Origin: an uncultured Roseburia sp.
Lineage (GTDB): Bacteria; Bacillota; Clostridia; Lachnospirales; Lachnospiraceae
Reading direction: 5' to 3'
Length of the DNA stretch: 36,965 nt
Assembly (NCBI GenBank): GCA_910587865.1
Contig: CAJUNX010000001.1
Span: 27,338-64,302 of the forward strand
Positions 13,779-21,582 of the stretch are shown here, in pieces (within the stretch, counting starts at the first letter, position 1; each line of letters begins with the position of its first letter). A model generated the notes under the pieces. That model worked only from the letters and a program-made list of their open reading frames with translations, did no database searches and was not told the origin of the DNA. A program made the position numbers and the translations under genes.

Positions 13779-16316
13779 ATGGATAAGAAAAAGACAGTTT
13801 TTTTCCGGCGTACATTTTGTATCATGATTCTGATCTGCATTGTGGTGTTTTTGTGGCTGACGCTGTTTATGAGCTACAAGACACAGGAATCAATCTCGGA
13901 GATCAGCAGGATTTACATGGATGAGATGAACATACAGCTCAGGCAGAAGTTCAGCTCGCTGATCAGTCTGAGGCTGCAGCAGGTGGACGGCATTATCATG
14001 CGAACGCCTCCGACAGACAGCTATGACGAGGATGTGACGGATGAGCTCTGTATCAGTGCCGAGGTCAGAAACTTCACAAATCTGGGTTTTCTGGATGCGG
14101 ACGGCAATTACGAACAGGTATACGGGAATAATCTCACGCTGAATGGGACAGAGCACGTCAAAGCGACCCTGGAGCGGTCGGACAGTCTCGTGCTGCGCGG
14201 CAGCGATGAAGCGGATGAGCGTATACTTGTGCTTGGAAAGTCGGCGCGGTATCCGATGAAAAGCGGTAAGACGAGCGTTGCGCTTCTGATCGGGATTCCG
14301 ATGGAGTATCTGAACGAAGCCATGTTTTTAAGCTCGGACGACGGGATGGTATATTCTCATATTATTGACGAGAACGGAAGTTTTGTCATTCGCAATACGG
14401 GAGAATTTGCACAGAGCTATTTTGAGCGGCTCGAATGCGTGGTGGATGATGTAAAAGGAAAGGACGGCAGTAAGTATGCGCAGGAGCTGCGGATGGCCAT
14501 GCAGGAAGGAAAGAATTATTCCGCGCGGCTGTTTGTGTCTGGGGTGGAAAATTATCTGTTCTGTTCCCCCATATCAGAGAACACGGACTGGTACATCATT
14601 ACGATTATGCCGAGCGGGGTGATTGACGAATCGATCACCCGGCTTGATACGATACGAATAACCATCATGATTTCCTCGGCGCTGGTGATTCTTGTGACAC
14701 TTTCGACGATTTTTGTTCTGTATTACCGGATATCGCAGCAGCAGATGCGGGATCTGGATACAGCCAGGCACGAGGCGGAGCGCGCCAATATGGCCAAGAG
14801 CGCGTTTTTGTCCAGCATGAGCCACGATATCCGCACACCGATGAACGCCATCATCGGAATGACGGAGATCGCGCTGCGCAACATTAAAGATTCCGTGCGG
14901 GTGGAGGATTGTCTGGGAAAGATCCGGCTCTCCAGCAAGCATCTTCTGGGACTGATCAATGATGTGCTGGATATGTCCAAGATTGAGAGCGGCAAGATGA
15001 CGCTGAATATCGTGCCGATTTCCCTGCGGGATGCGATGGACGATATCGTGAGCATCATGAAGCAGCAGGTAAAGGAGCACAGTCAGAATTTTGATATTTT
15101 TATTCAGGATATCGTCTCGGAACGCGTCTGCTGTGACGGCGTTCGTCTGAATCAGGTGCTTTTAAACCTTCTCTCCAATGCCGTGAAATTTACTCCGAAG
15201 AACGGGAGAATCAATGTTTACGTGTATCAGGAGGAATCTCCGAAGGGAGAGGACTATGTGCGGACGCACCTTAGGGTGACGGATACCGGGATCGGAATGT
15301 CGGAGGAATTTCAGCAGAAAATATGGGACACGTTCTCCAGGGAAGAGACGGAGCAGGTGGCGCATATCACCGGGACCGGACTCGGAATGGCGATTACAAA
15401 GAAGATCGTGGAGATGATGGGCGGCTCGATTGAGCTGAAAAGCAAAAAAGACGAGGGAAGCGATTTTCACATTACCATTGATATGAAGCGTGCAGGGGAG
15501 GAGGAAGAGCAGAAGCTTCCTCCGTGGAATATCCTGGTGGTAGATGACAATGAGATGCTCTGCTACAGCGCAGTTGCGAATCTGGAAGAGCTTGGCGTTC
15601 ATGCGGAGGCGACGACGGACGGGATGGAAGCGGTTCGGATGATCGAAAAGAACTTCGGGACCGGGAACGGATATCATTTTGTGCTGGTCGACTGGAAGAT
15701 GCCCGGTATGGACGGCATGCAGACGATCAATGAGATCCGCAACCGGGTGGGACGGGGGCTTCCGGTATTTCTGATCTCGGCGTACGACTGGAGCGACATT
15801 GAGGAAGAGGCAAGCCTGTCCATCGAAGGCTTTATTGCCAAACCGCTCTTTAAATCCACACTATATGAAAGCTTAAAGCAGTATGTGGAAGGCGTGGATC
15901 AGAAATCAGAACAGGCGGAGAAGCAGGAGGTTGATTTCACCGGAAAGCGGATTCTCCTGGCGGAGGACATGGATATCAACTGGGAGGTCGCAAGCGCGAT
16001 TCTTTCGGTGTCGGGACTTGTGCTTGAGCGTGCTGAGAATGGTAAGATCTGTCTGGATATGTTCTCGGAATCAGAGCCTGGCTATTATGACGCGATTCTG
16101 ATGGATATCCGCATGCCGGTCATGAACGGATATGACGCGACGGTGGCAATCCGGGCTTTGGATCGTCCGGACAGCGGACTGCCGATTATCGCAATGACGG
16201 CGGATGCGTTTTCGGATGACGCACAGCATTGTCTTGAGTGCGGGATGAATGCGCATATCCCCAAGCCGATTGACGTGAAGGAATGTATGCGGGTACTTCA
16301 GGAATGTCTGAAATAA
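13779..16316 (+). CDS. Hybrid sensor histidine kinase with two receivers
   Basis: An 845-residue membrane kinase. One helix near residues 9-30 and another near 287-307 bracket a roughly 255-residue extracytoplasmic sensor, probably Cache-like by position and size. A cytoplasmic part follows: HisKA with His349 in SMSHDIRTPMNA, HATPase_c with NLLSNAVKF, DTGIGM and GTGLGMA, then receiver 1 (Asp638 in LVDWKMPGMDG) and receiver 2 (Asp776 in LMDIRMPVMNG). There is no HPt domain, so the HPt protein encoded at the start of the operon likely completes a His-Asp-His-Asp relay. The ligand is unknown. It is the last gene of the four, starting 17 bases after its neighbour and ending at a strong terminator. 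Confidence 0.94.
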   Translation: MDKKKTVFFRRTFCIMILICIVVFLWLTLFMSYKTQESISEISRIYMDEMNIQLRQKFSSLISLRLQQVDGIIMRTPPTDSYDEDVTDELCISAEVRNFTNLGFLDADGNYEQVYGNNLTLNGTEHVKATLERSDSLVLRGSDEADERILVLGKSARYPMKSGKTSVALLIGIPMEYLNEAMFLSSDDGMVYSHIIDENGSFVIRNTGEFAQSYFERLECVVDDVKGKDGSKYAQELRMAMQEGKNYSARLFVSGVENYLFCSPISENTDWYIITIMPSGVIDESITRLDTIRITIMISSALVILVTLSTIFVLYYRISQQQMRDLDTARHEAERANMAKSAFLSSMSHDIRTPMNAIIGMTEIALRNIKDSVRVEDCLGKIRLSSKHLLGLINDVLDMSKIESGKMTLNIVPISLRDAMDDIVSIMKQQVKEHSQNFDIFIQDIVSERVCCDGVRLNQVLLNLLSNAVKFTPKNGRINVYVYQEESPKGEDYVRTHLRVTDTGIGMSEEFQQKIWDTFSREETEQVAHITGTGLGMAITKKIVEMMGGSIELKSKKDEGSDFHITIDMKRAGEEEEQKLPPWNILVVDDNEMLCYSAVANLEELGVHAEATTDGMEAVRMIEKNFGTGNGYHFVLVDWKMPGMDGMQTINEIRNRVGRGLPVFLISAYDWSDIEEEASLSIEGFIAKPLFKSTLYESLKQYVEGVDQKSEQAEKQEVDFTGKRILLAEDMDINWEVASAILSVSGLVLERAENGKICLDMFSESEPGYYDAILMDIRMPVMNGYDATVAIRALDRPDSGLPIIAMTADAFSDDAQHCLECGMNAHIPKPIDVKECMRVLQECLK

Positions 16317-16366
16317 AAAAAGAAGCTGCACCGGCGGCCTGTAGGCTCCGATGCGGCTTCTTTTAT
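16313..16366. terminator. Bidirectional terminator, kinase and second GH3 gene
   Basis: A 13-bp stem with one mismatch and one G-T pair (16322-16334 with 16348-16360) is followed by TTTTAT on the plus strand and by a long T-run on the minus strand (from the A-run at 16311-16321). It can end both the kinase operon and the convergent beta-glucosidase gene. Confidence 0.85.
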
Positions 16367-16394
16367 ATTACACAAAACTTAATCTGAATGTTTT

Positions 16395-16430
16395 TCGGAT
16401 TTCGAGTGTGTGAAACACTCAGAAATCCGA
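16395..16430. other. Stem-loop at the 3' end of the minus-strand GH3 gene
   Basis: An 8-bp outer stem (16395-16402 with 16423-16430) and a 6-bp inner stem (16404-16409 with 16415-16420) are separated by a small asymmetric bulge. No T-run follows on the minus strand, so it more likely protects the 3' end of the beta-glucosidase mRNA than terminates it. Confidence 0.5.
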
Positions 16431-16443
16431 AGACATCATGGGG

Positions 16444-19338
16444 TCAGATGCTTCTGCCCCCAACATCATCTACATGGACCTCTTTGGCCAGACGGATGTC
16501 GCGGCTGGAGGCGCCCACGAGAATCTGACGCGTTCCGACGGCGCGGTGCCATTTGTCCTTTGTGCCGTCCGGGCGATTCTGCAGCGGATAAGCGATATCC
16601 CAGTAGTACAGAGAGCGCTCGTCGATGGGAATGGTGATGCGCCTCGTCTCACCCGGCGCTAAGTCTTTGACGCGGAGATAACCGGCCAGCTGTTTTTCCG
16701 CCATCTGAACGTACGGGGGTACCTCCGCTTTGCCGAGGTAAACCTGCACGATCTCGTCTCCGGCGCATGAGCCTGTGTTTGTCACATCCAGTGAAACGAT
16801 AAAAGTTGCGCCGTCCGGGGCGACGGAAAGGTTGTCATACCGGTAAGTGGTGTAGCTTAAACCGTAGCCGAACGGATAGAGCGGCTCAATATCGTATCTG
16901 TCATACCAGCGGTAACCGAAGAAAATGCCTTCCGTCAGATGCGTTCGTTTTTCTCCGTCCAGGAGAATGCCGCTGTAGCGCTCCGCGAAATGCTCCGGCG
17001 TGTCGGTGACGGGAGTGTCCTCGCTTCGCCTGGGCCAGGTCTGCGCGAGCTTGCCGGAAGGATTGATTTTGCCGGTCACAGCCTGCATCACCATCCGGCT
17101 TCCTTCCTGTCCGCCCTGGTAGGCGGTGATGATGGCGTCCGCCCGGTCGGCCCAGGAACCGATGGCCAGCGTTGACGAGGTCTGAAGGATGACGATGAGC
17201 CTCGCATCCGGTTTCTTTGCGTCCGCGACGCGGGAAAGCAGCTGCGTTTGTTCCTCGGCGAGCTCGATCTTCGGGCTGGGACCGTTTGCGAAGGAAGAGA
17301 ACATGGTTTCATTCTCACCGCTGTTTACCGCGTAAAACAGAATGGTGTCCGCTTCGGCGGCAGCCGCGAGCGCTTCGTCATAATTTCTCTTCAGGAAAGA
17401 AGGCAGCGACCAGGCGGCAGCGACCTGCAGATCCTTGCCGATGACCGTGTGTTCGGCATAGATAAGGATCGGATAGACCGTGCCTGCAGTCAGATGGAAG
17501 ACGGCGCTGTTGATGCCCATTCCCGTCGGCGTACAGATGACGGTGTCCCAGGGCCACTGGGTATTCTCGCGGGTGCGGCTTTCCGCGACTTCCTGCCACT
17601 CGCCGTCGATCTGGATCAGGAAACGCGCATTTCCGCCAATGCAGTGCAGCTTCAGTCGGTATTCGCCGGTCTCCGGGGCTCTCAGGAAGGATTTCCAGGT
17701 GTAGGAGCCGGTCGGGAATGCATTTCCGCCGCCTTCTTTCGGATTCTGATAGGTTTTGGTTCCGGTCGTAAAACAGATGCAGGGATCCGTGGCGCAGTGC
17801 GTGCCGATCTGCTCCGGAGAGAAGCCGGAATCATCGCGTTCTTCCCAGGAGCCGACCATCGCGCTCACGCGCTCGCCGTCCTCGTCAAACGCATCCATGC
17901 CCATAAAAGCAGCGCCCATGCCGCCGGGACCTTTTGCGGAGGCGCCGAGACTGCGGTCCTCGCTACGGATGCCGTAGAGACGGTCGACGCCATTTGTAGT
18001 ACAATCTGCGTCCAGGAAAAGGCACTCAGCCGGGATCGGCTCGCCCGCGAAATCAATGCCCGGATACGGTGTGACGTGCGTGCCGGTTTCCAGTTCATAA
18101 GCCTCTGCACCGGAGAGCATGGCGGAAAGTCTGCCGTAGCTGCGCTCCTGCATCTGGCCGCAGACCGGATATTTGGCGCCGAGGCCGATCAGTGCGACCT
18201 TCCCGGAGGATTCCGTCAGCGGCAGCGCACCATTATTTTTCAGAAGAACGATTCCTTCTTTTAAAATCTGCCTGGAGATATCGGTGTTGCGGTCAAAAAG
18301 GCCGTTTTTCACTTCCTCCTCATAGCGCCACTCCATCTGGATCGGCAGTGTCCGTCCCGGCTCTTCCATCACGCTGCCGTTTTCATCGAGTCTGACAAGC
18401 CCAAGCAGGCCGACGGAGGCCATTCCCCAGAGAACATGGCGGACGGCGCGATCGATGTCGTCCCAGGTCAGGTCGCCGCGGCGGATGTGCTTCATCACGC
18501 GGCTGGTGTCGTTATAGGCAGGATGAGGCATCTCGATATCGGTTCCCTGGCTTAACGTGAAGGTGTGAACCGAACCCCAGTCGGACATCAGACTTCCGCG
18601 AAATCCCCACTGATTCCGGAGGATCGTGATGTTTAAGTCCCTCGAATCCGAGGAGTAGGTGCCGTTTACCTTGTTGTATGAGGTCATGACGCTGCCCGTG
18701 CCGCCCTCGCGGATACACGCTTCGAACGGGCGCAGATAGGTCTCGTGGAGCGTCTGCTCATCAACGCGGTTGTCGATTCCGCCCGCCGGGGACGCCGGAG
18801 TGTTGGCGACTGCATAGTGCTTGACCGTGGCGATCACGTTCTGATCCTGCGTACCTTTCGTCTCCGCAACCGACATGCGGGAGACGAGATAGCTGTCCTC
18901 GCTCTTCATGTCCTTGTTCCGGCCGAAATGAGGTGTATGTACGGTGTCCACCTGGGGAGCAAGCTGATAATTTCCGGAGCAGGCCGCATTCTCGGAAGCC
19001 GCGGCACGGCCGAAATCATAAGCCATCTCGTCGTCCCAGGTACAGCCGAGCAGGCTCGGCTGGGGCAGTCCGGTGGTCTCCACAATACCGGTGACGCCTG
19101 CCGGGCCGTCGTACATGACGGCCTCCGGAATCCCGAGCCGGGGTACGCCCGGCTGATAGCCGGCATTTCCGATCTTTCCTTTGCAGTCGGGTTCTTTTCC
19201 GCCTCCGAGCAGACTGAGCTTTTCTTCGATGGTCATTGCAGCGATAAGCGCGTCGATCGTGCGCTCCGTGACCTCGGGCGAATCCTTTCTATAGTCCGCC
19301 CGGGTAAAATAGTCTGGATAAACTGTCTTTTCCCGCAT
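16444..19338 (-). CDS. GH3 beta-glucosidase with PA14-like insert
   Basis: A 964-residue cytoplasmic glycoside hydrolase of family 3 in the standard domain order, with no signal peptide. The catalytic barrel comes first (about 25-330), with KHYAVANTP and the nucleophile Asp253 in LMSDWGS. The alpha/beta sandwich begins near 355 (KEGIVLLKNNGALPL). It is interrupted by a roughly 120-residue beta-rich segment (about 525-645) resembling the PA14 domain known in some GH3 enzymes, where it shapes the substrate pocket. A fibronectin-III-like domain closes the protein (about 840-930). It should hydrolyse beta-glucosides or related short oligosaccharides. Specificity is not readable. AGGAGGT lies just before the ATG at 19338. 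It is the second GH3 enzyme here, with an architecture opposite to that of 2824-5604. Confidence 0.94.
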   Translation of the reverse strand: MREKTVYPDYFTRADYRKDSPEVTERTIDALIAAMTIEEKLSLLGGGKEPDCKGKIGNAGYQPGVPRLGIPEAVMYDGPAGVTGIVETTGLPQPSLLGCTWDDEMAYDFGRAAASENAACSGNYQLAPQVDTVHTPHFGRNKDMKSEDSYLVSRMSVAETKGTQDQNVIATVKHYAVANTPASPAGGIDNRVDEQTLHETYLRPFEACIREGGTGSVMTSYNKVNGTYSSDSRDLNITILRNQWGFRGSLMSDWGSVHTFTLSQGTDIEMPHPAYNDTSRVMKHIRRGDLTWDDIDRAVRHVLWGMASVGLLGLVRLDENGSVMEEPGRTLPIQMEWRYEEEVKNGLFDRNTDISRQILKEGIVLLKNNGALPLTESSGKVALIGLGAKYPVCGQMQERSYGRLSAMLSGAEAYELETGTHVTPYPGIDFAGEPIPAECLFLDADCTTNGVDRLYGIRSEDRSLGASAKGPGGMGAAFMGMDAFDEDGERVSAMVGSWEERDDSGFSPEQIGTHCATDPCICFTTGTKTYQNPKEGGGNAFPTGSYTWKSFLRAPETGEYRLKLHCIGGNARFLIQIDGEWQEVAESRTRENTQWPWDTVICTPTGMGINSAVFHLTAGTVYPILIYAEHTVIGKDLQVAAAWSLPSFLKRNYDEALAAAAEADTILFYAVNSGENETMFSSFANGPSPKIELAEEQTQLLSRVADAKKPDARLIVILQTSSTLAIGSWADRADAIITAYQGGQEGSRMVMQAVTGKINPSGKLAQTWPRRSEDTPVTDTPEHFAERYSGILLDGEKRTHLTEGIFFGYRWYDRYDIEPLYPFGYGLSYTTYRYDNLSVAPDGATFIVSLDVTNTGSCAGDEIVQVYLGKAEVPPYVQMAEKQLAGYLRVKDLAPGETRRITIPIDERSLYYWDIAYPLQNRPDGTKDKWHRAVGTRQILVGASSRDIRLAKEVHVDDVGGRSI

Positions 19339-19370
19339 GATTACCTCCTGAATGATGCCGTGACATCTGT

Positions 19371-19399
19371 ATTATATGTATAAAGATAGCATGTATCAG
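19371..19399 (-). promoter_or_regulatory. Candidate promoter of the minus-strand GH3 gene
   Basis: Read on the minus strand, CTGATA (19399-19394) and a perfect TATAAT (19376-19371) are spaced by 17 bp, about 33 bases before the start codon at 19338. A TTGAAT further upstream offers an alternative -35. The -35 match is moderate (4 of 6). Confidence 0.5.
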
Positions 19400-19605
19400 A
19401 GTGGAATTCAAGGAAATGTGCACAAAACATGCCGGATACAAAAAAGCCCGAGTCGGCGGGATGATTCGGACATTTGTACGGTAATAGAAAATCATCGAAA
19501 AGATCACAAAAAATACCGTCAAAATTCCTGTTTATTGTTCCTTTCTTTGACTGCCAACATATTATAATACGGGTGTAAGCTGAAAAATCAGAAGGAGGAT
19601 CAGGC

Positions 19606-19752
19606 ATGTTGCCGGGAATCCGGTCATGCGGTCGCAGAGAACTCGCTGCAGGATACCGTTCGGGCAGAGACAGGTGGTTGATTTTTTCCGGAACCAGTAC
19701 TATTATAATAATAAGGAAAGTACAGATACCATATATTGTTGCAGAGATCTGA
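19606..19752 (+). CDS. Possible 48-residue leader peptide gene
   Basis: A 48-codon frame has a very good ribosome binding site (AAGGAGGAT, 7 bases before the ATG) and a TATAAT at 19563-19568 upstream. It ends 18 bases before the coiled-coil gene. The peptide is basic at its N-terminus, with an Ile-rich hydrophobic stretch near the end. I recognise no family. The better promoter for the downstream operon (19678-19706) lies inside this frame. It may therefore be a regulatory leader, a remnant, or a chance frame behind a real Shine-Dalgarno. The rest of the gap 19339-19605 shows only the GH3 promoter and A+T-rich sequence. Confidence 0.3.
   Translation: MLPGIRSCGRRELAAGYRSGRDRWLIFSGTSTIIIIRKVQIPYIVAEI
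19678..19706 (+). promoter_or_regulatory. Promoter of the surface-assembly operon
   Basis: TTGATT (19678-19683), a 17-bp spacer and TATTAT (19701-19706) form a good sigma-A-type promoter about 65 bases before the first gene (19771). No other comparably good promoter was seen before the window end, and gaps between genes are short. It may drive most of the locus. Confidence 0.65.
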
Positions 19753-19770
19753 CGCGGGGGAACCGGTAGC

Positions 19771-20946
19771 ATGACAGACAAAGAATTTCATAAGCTGGGA
19801 CGGCGGGAGCTCTTACAGCTGCTGCTCGCACAGGCAAAGGAAGCGGATGAGCTTAGAGGACAGCTGACAGAGACGACGGAGCAGTTACACCAGCTGGAAG
19901 AAAATTACGAGCGCCTGAGAAAGCGCCTGGATCAGAAAGACGAACAGATACATAAGCTGAGAGATTCGCTGCAGGCGGAGAAGAAGAAGCGGGAGATTGA
20001 GCTCGCGGATGCCGGATCCATTGCGGAAGCATCCTTAAGGCTGAACGGAATCTTCGAGGCAGCGCAGCGCGCAGCCGATCAGTACCTGCACAATATCAGA
20101 CTCCTTCAGGGAGAGCAGATGGCAGGATATGTGAATCAGGAACCGGTGCTGACCCGGACGCTGCATCTGCCCGAAGAACCGGAAGGGAGCAGAGCGTATG
20201 TGTCCCGGATGCCGGTGATGACCATTGTGGATGTGCCGCAGGACGCGGTGAGAAGTATACCGGATGAACGTGAGAATCCGGATACCGGGGCCGCAGACGG
20301 ATTGCAGACGGCAAAAGCAGTGATCCCGAACGAACTTAAGAAACCGGAAAAAACTACGGATGTGCCGCAGGAGCCGTTAAGAAATACTGCGGATGTGCCG
20401 AAAGAACCAGTAAAGAATGTGGTTAATATTCCGCAGAAGCCGGTAAAGAATCTGGTAAATGCCATTTATGCGGAGACGGCGCAGAGAACGCCGCCGCCAT
20501 CGATAGACACAGAGGGGAATACGTCCGGTACAGCGGCAGCGCGGACCGGTATGGCAAAGACAGGAGGAAATACAGGGCTGACGGCGCCGGTCGGCCGGCA
20601 GACTGCCGCAGTGAAGGAAGAACCGTCACGTCCGGTGGAGCCGATACAGACAGAGACACCGGCTGCGGCATCTGCGCCGGAGGAGATTCCTGACACAGAG
20701 GCTGAGAAAAAGGCAGACGGAGATTCCGAAGAGACCAGGGTGGTTGAGGTGGTTGAAGTCAGACTCGACCCTCAGGGGAGGACGGGAAAGCCGTACTGGC
20801 CGGAAGTGGAAGATGAGCCGGAGATTCCGGAGTGGGCAGACAATGTACCGAAATCAAAGGTGCCTCTGCCAAAAGACAAAGTGAAGCTGTCCCGGACATT
20901 ACCTGCGGGACGCCAGGCAAGGATCCGGAATTTCAGATTAAGGTAA
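19771..20946 (+). CDS. Coiled-coil protein with Pro-rich repeats, SPase-linked
   Basis: A 391-residue protein without signal peptide or membrane segment. Residues about 18-75 form a charged coiled coil. A motif GSIAEASLRLNGIFEAAQ follows at about 84-101. Proteins with a similar N-terminal part occur in Clostridia next to signal peptidase and LPXTG genes (from memory, no search possible), and the same order is seen here. The middle is Pro/Lys-rich with three 11-residue repeats (195-227, pattern xxDVPxEPxxN) and then acidic low complexity up to a basic C-terminus. It may be a cytoplasmic organiser of the secretion or assembly site (inference). The function is unknown. The ribosome binding site is weak (GGGGGAA). 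A signal peptidase gene starts 18 bases after its stop. Confidence 0.8.
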   Translation: MTDKEFHKLGRRELLQLLLAQAKEADELRGQLTETTEQLHQLEENYERLRKRLDQKDEQIHKLRDSLQAEKKKREIELADAGSIAEASLRLNGIFEAAQRAADQYLHNIRLLQGEQMAGYVNQEPVLTRTLHLPEEPEGSRAYVSRMPVMTIVDVPQDAVRSIPDERENPDTGAADGLQTAKAVIPNELKKPEKTTDVPQEPLRNTADVPKEPVKNVVNIPQKPVKNLVNAIYAETAQRTPPPSIDTEGNTSGTAAARTGMAKTGGNTGLTAPVGRQTAAVKEEPSRPVEPIQTETPAAASAPEEIPDTEAEKKADGDSEETRVVEVVEVRLDPQGRTGKPYWPEVEDEPEIPEWADNVPKSKVPLPKDKVKLSRTLPAGRQARIRNFRLR

Positions 20947-20964
20947 GTAAGGGGACCGGATGAC

Positions 20965-21546
20965 ATGGACAGCAAAGAAATCAGGATTCCTACACTCGAA
21001 CAGATAGAGGCGGAACTTCAGAAAGAGCAGTATAAAAGCAGATATGGGCGCGTACTTCGAAGTACCGTATTTTCGCTTCTTGTGGTGGCTGCGGTTGCGG
21101 TTATCATCGCGGTGCTGGTGTTTCCGGTTTTACAGATCAGCGGGACATCCATGACGGAGACGCTGCAGGATAAAGATATCGTGGTGGCGATGAACAGTTC
21201 CGATTATACCACGGGGGATGTGATCGCCTTTTACTATAACAACAATATTCTGGTAAAGCGGGTGATTGCGGTCACCGGAGACTGGGTTGATATAGATGAG
21301 GACGGTAATGTGTTTGTCAACGGCGAGATGCTCGAAGAGCCATATATTTCCGAGAAGGCATTTGGCGACTGTAATATTACACTCCCGTATCAGGTGCCCG
21401 ATGAAAAGGTGTTTGTGATGGGAGATCACCGCGCGACATCGATTGACAGCAGGAATACGGCGGTCGGATGTATCGGGAGCGAGCTGGTGGTAGGAAGGAT
21501 TCTGTTCCGCGTCTGGCCTTTGAGCGAGATGGGAGCAGTGAAATAA
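20965..21546 (+). CDS. lepB: Signal peptidase I (Ser/Lys type)
   Basis: A 193-residue type I signal peptidase with one N-terminal membrane helix (about residues 30-55) and the catalytic part outside. The nucleophile is Ser62 in SGTSM and the general base Lys98 in LVKRVIA. The GDHR..SIDSRN box is also present. It removes signal peptides from Sec-exported proteins. Its location between the coiled-coil gene and the giant LPETG protein suggests that it serves this locus. A second, SipW-type signal peptidase lies at 34358-34915, so the two pre-protein classes here may each have a matching peptidase. Confidence 0.95.
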   Translation: MDSKEIRIPTLEQIEAELQKEQYKSRYGRVLRSTVFSLLVVAAVAVIIAVLVFPVLQISGTSMTETLQDKDIVVAMNSSDYTTGDVIAFYYNNNILVKRVIAVTGDWVDIDEDGNVFVNGEMLEEPYISEKAFGDCNITLPYQVPDEKVFVMGDHRATSIDSRNTAVGCIGSELVVGRILFRVWPLSEMGAVK

Positions 21547-21582
21547 ACAGATACATTTTTATTGAAGGAAGGAAGCGGCGAA

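Noticed and set aside
16395..16430. Terminator of the minus-strand GH3 gene
   Set aside because: On the minus strand the hairpin is followed by A residues. The bidirectional element at 16313-16366 has the correct T-run.
19441..19465. Minus-strand terminator (short stem followed by six T on the minus strand)
   Set aside because: The stem is only about 4 bp and no minus-strand gene lies to its right, so it would have nothing to terminate.
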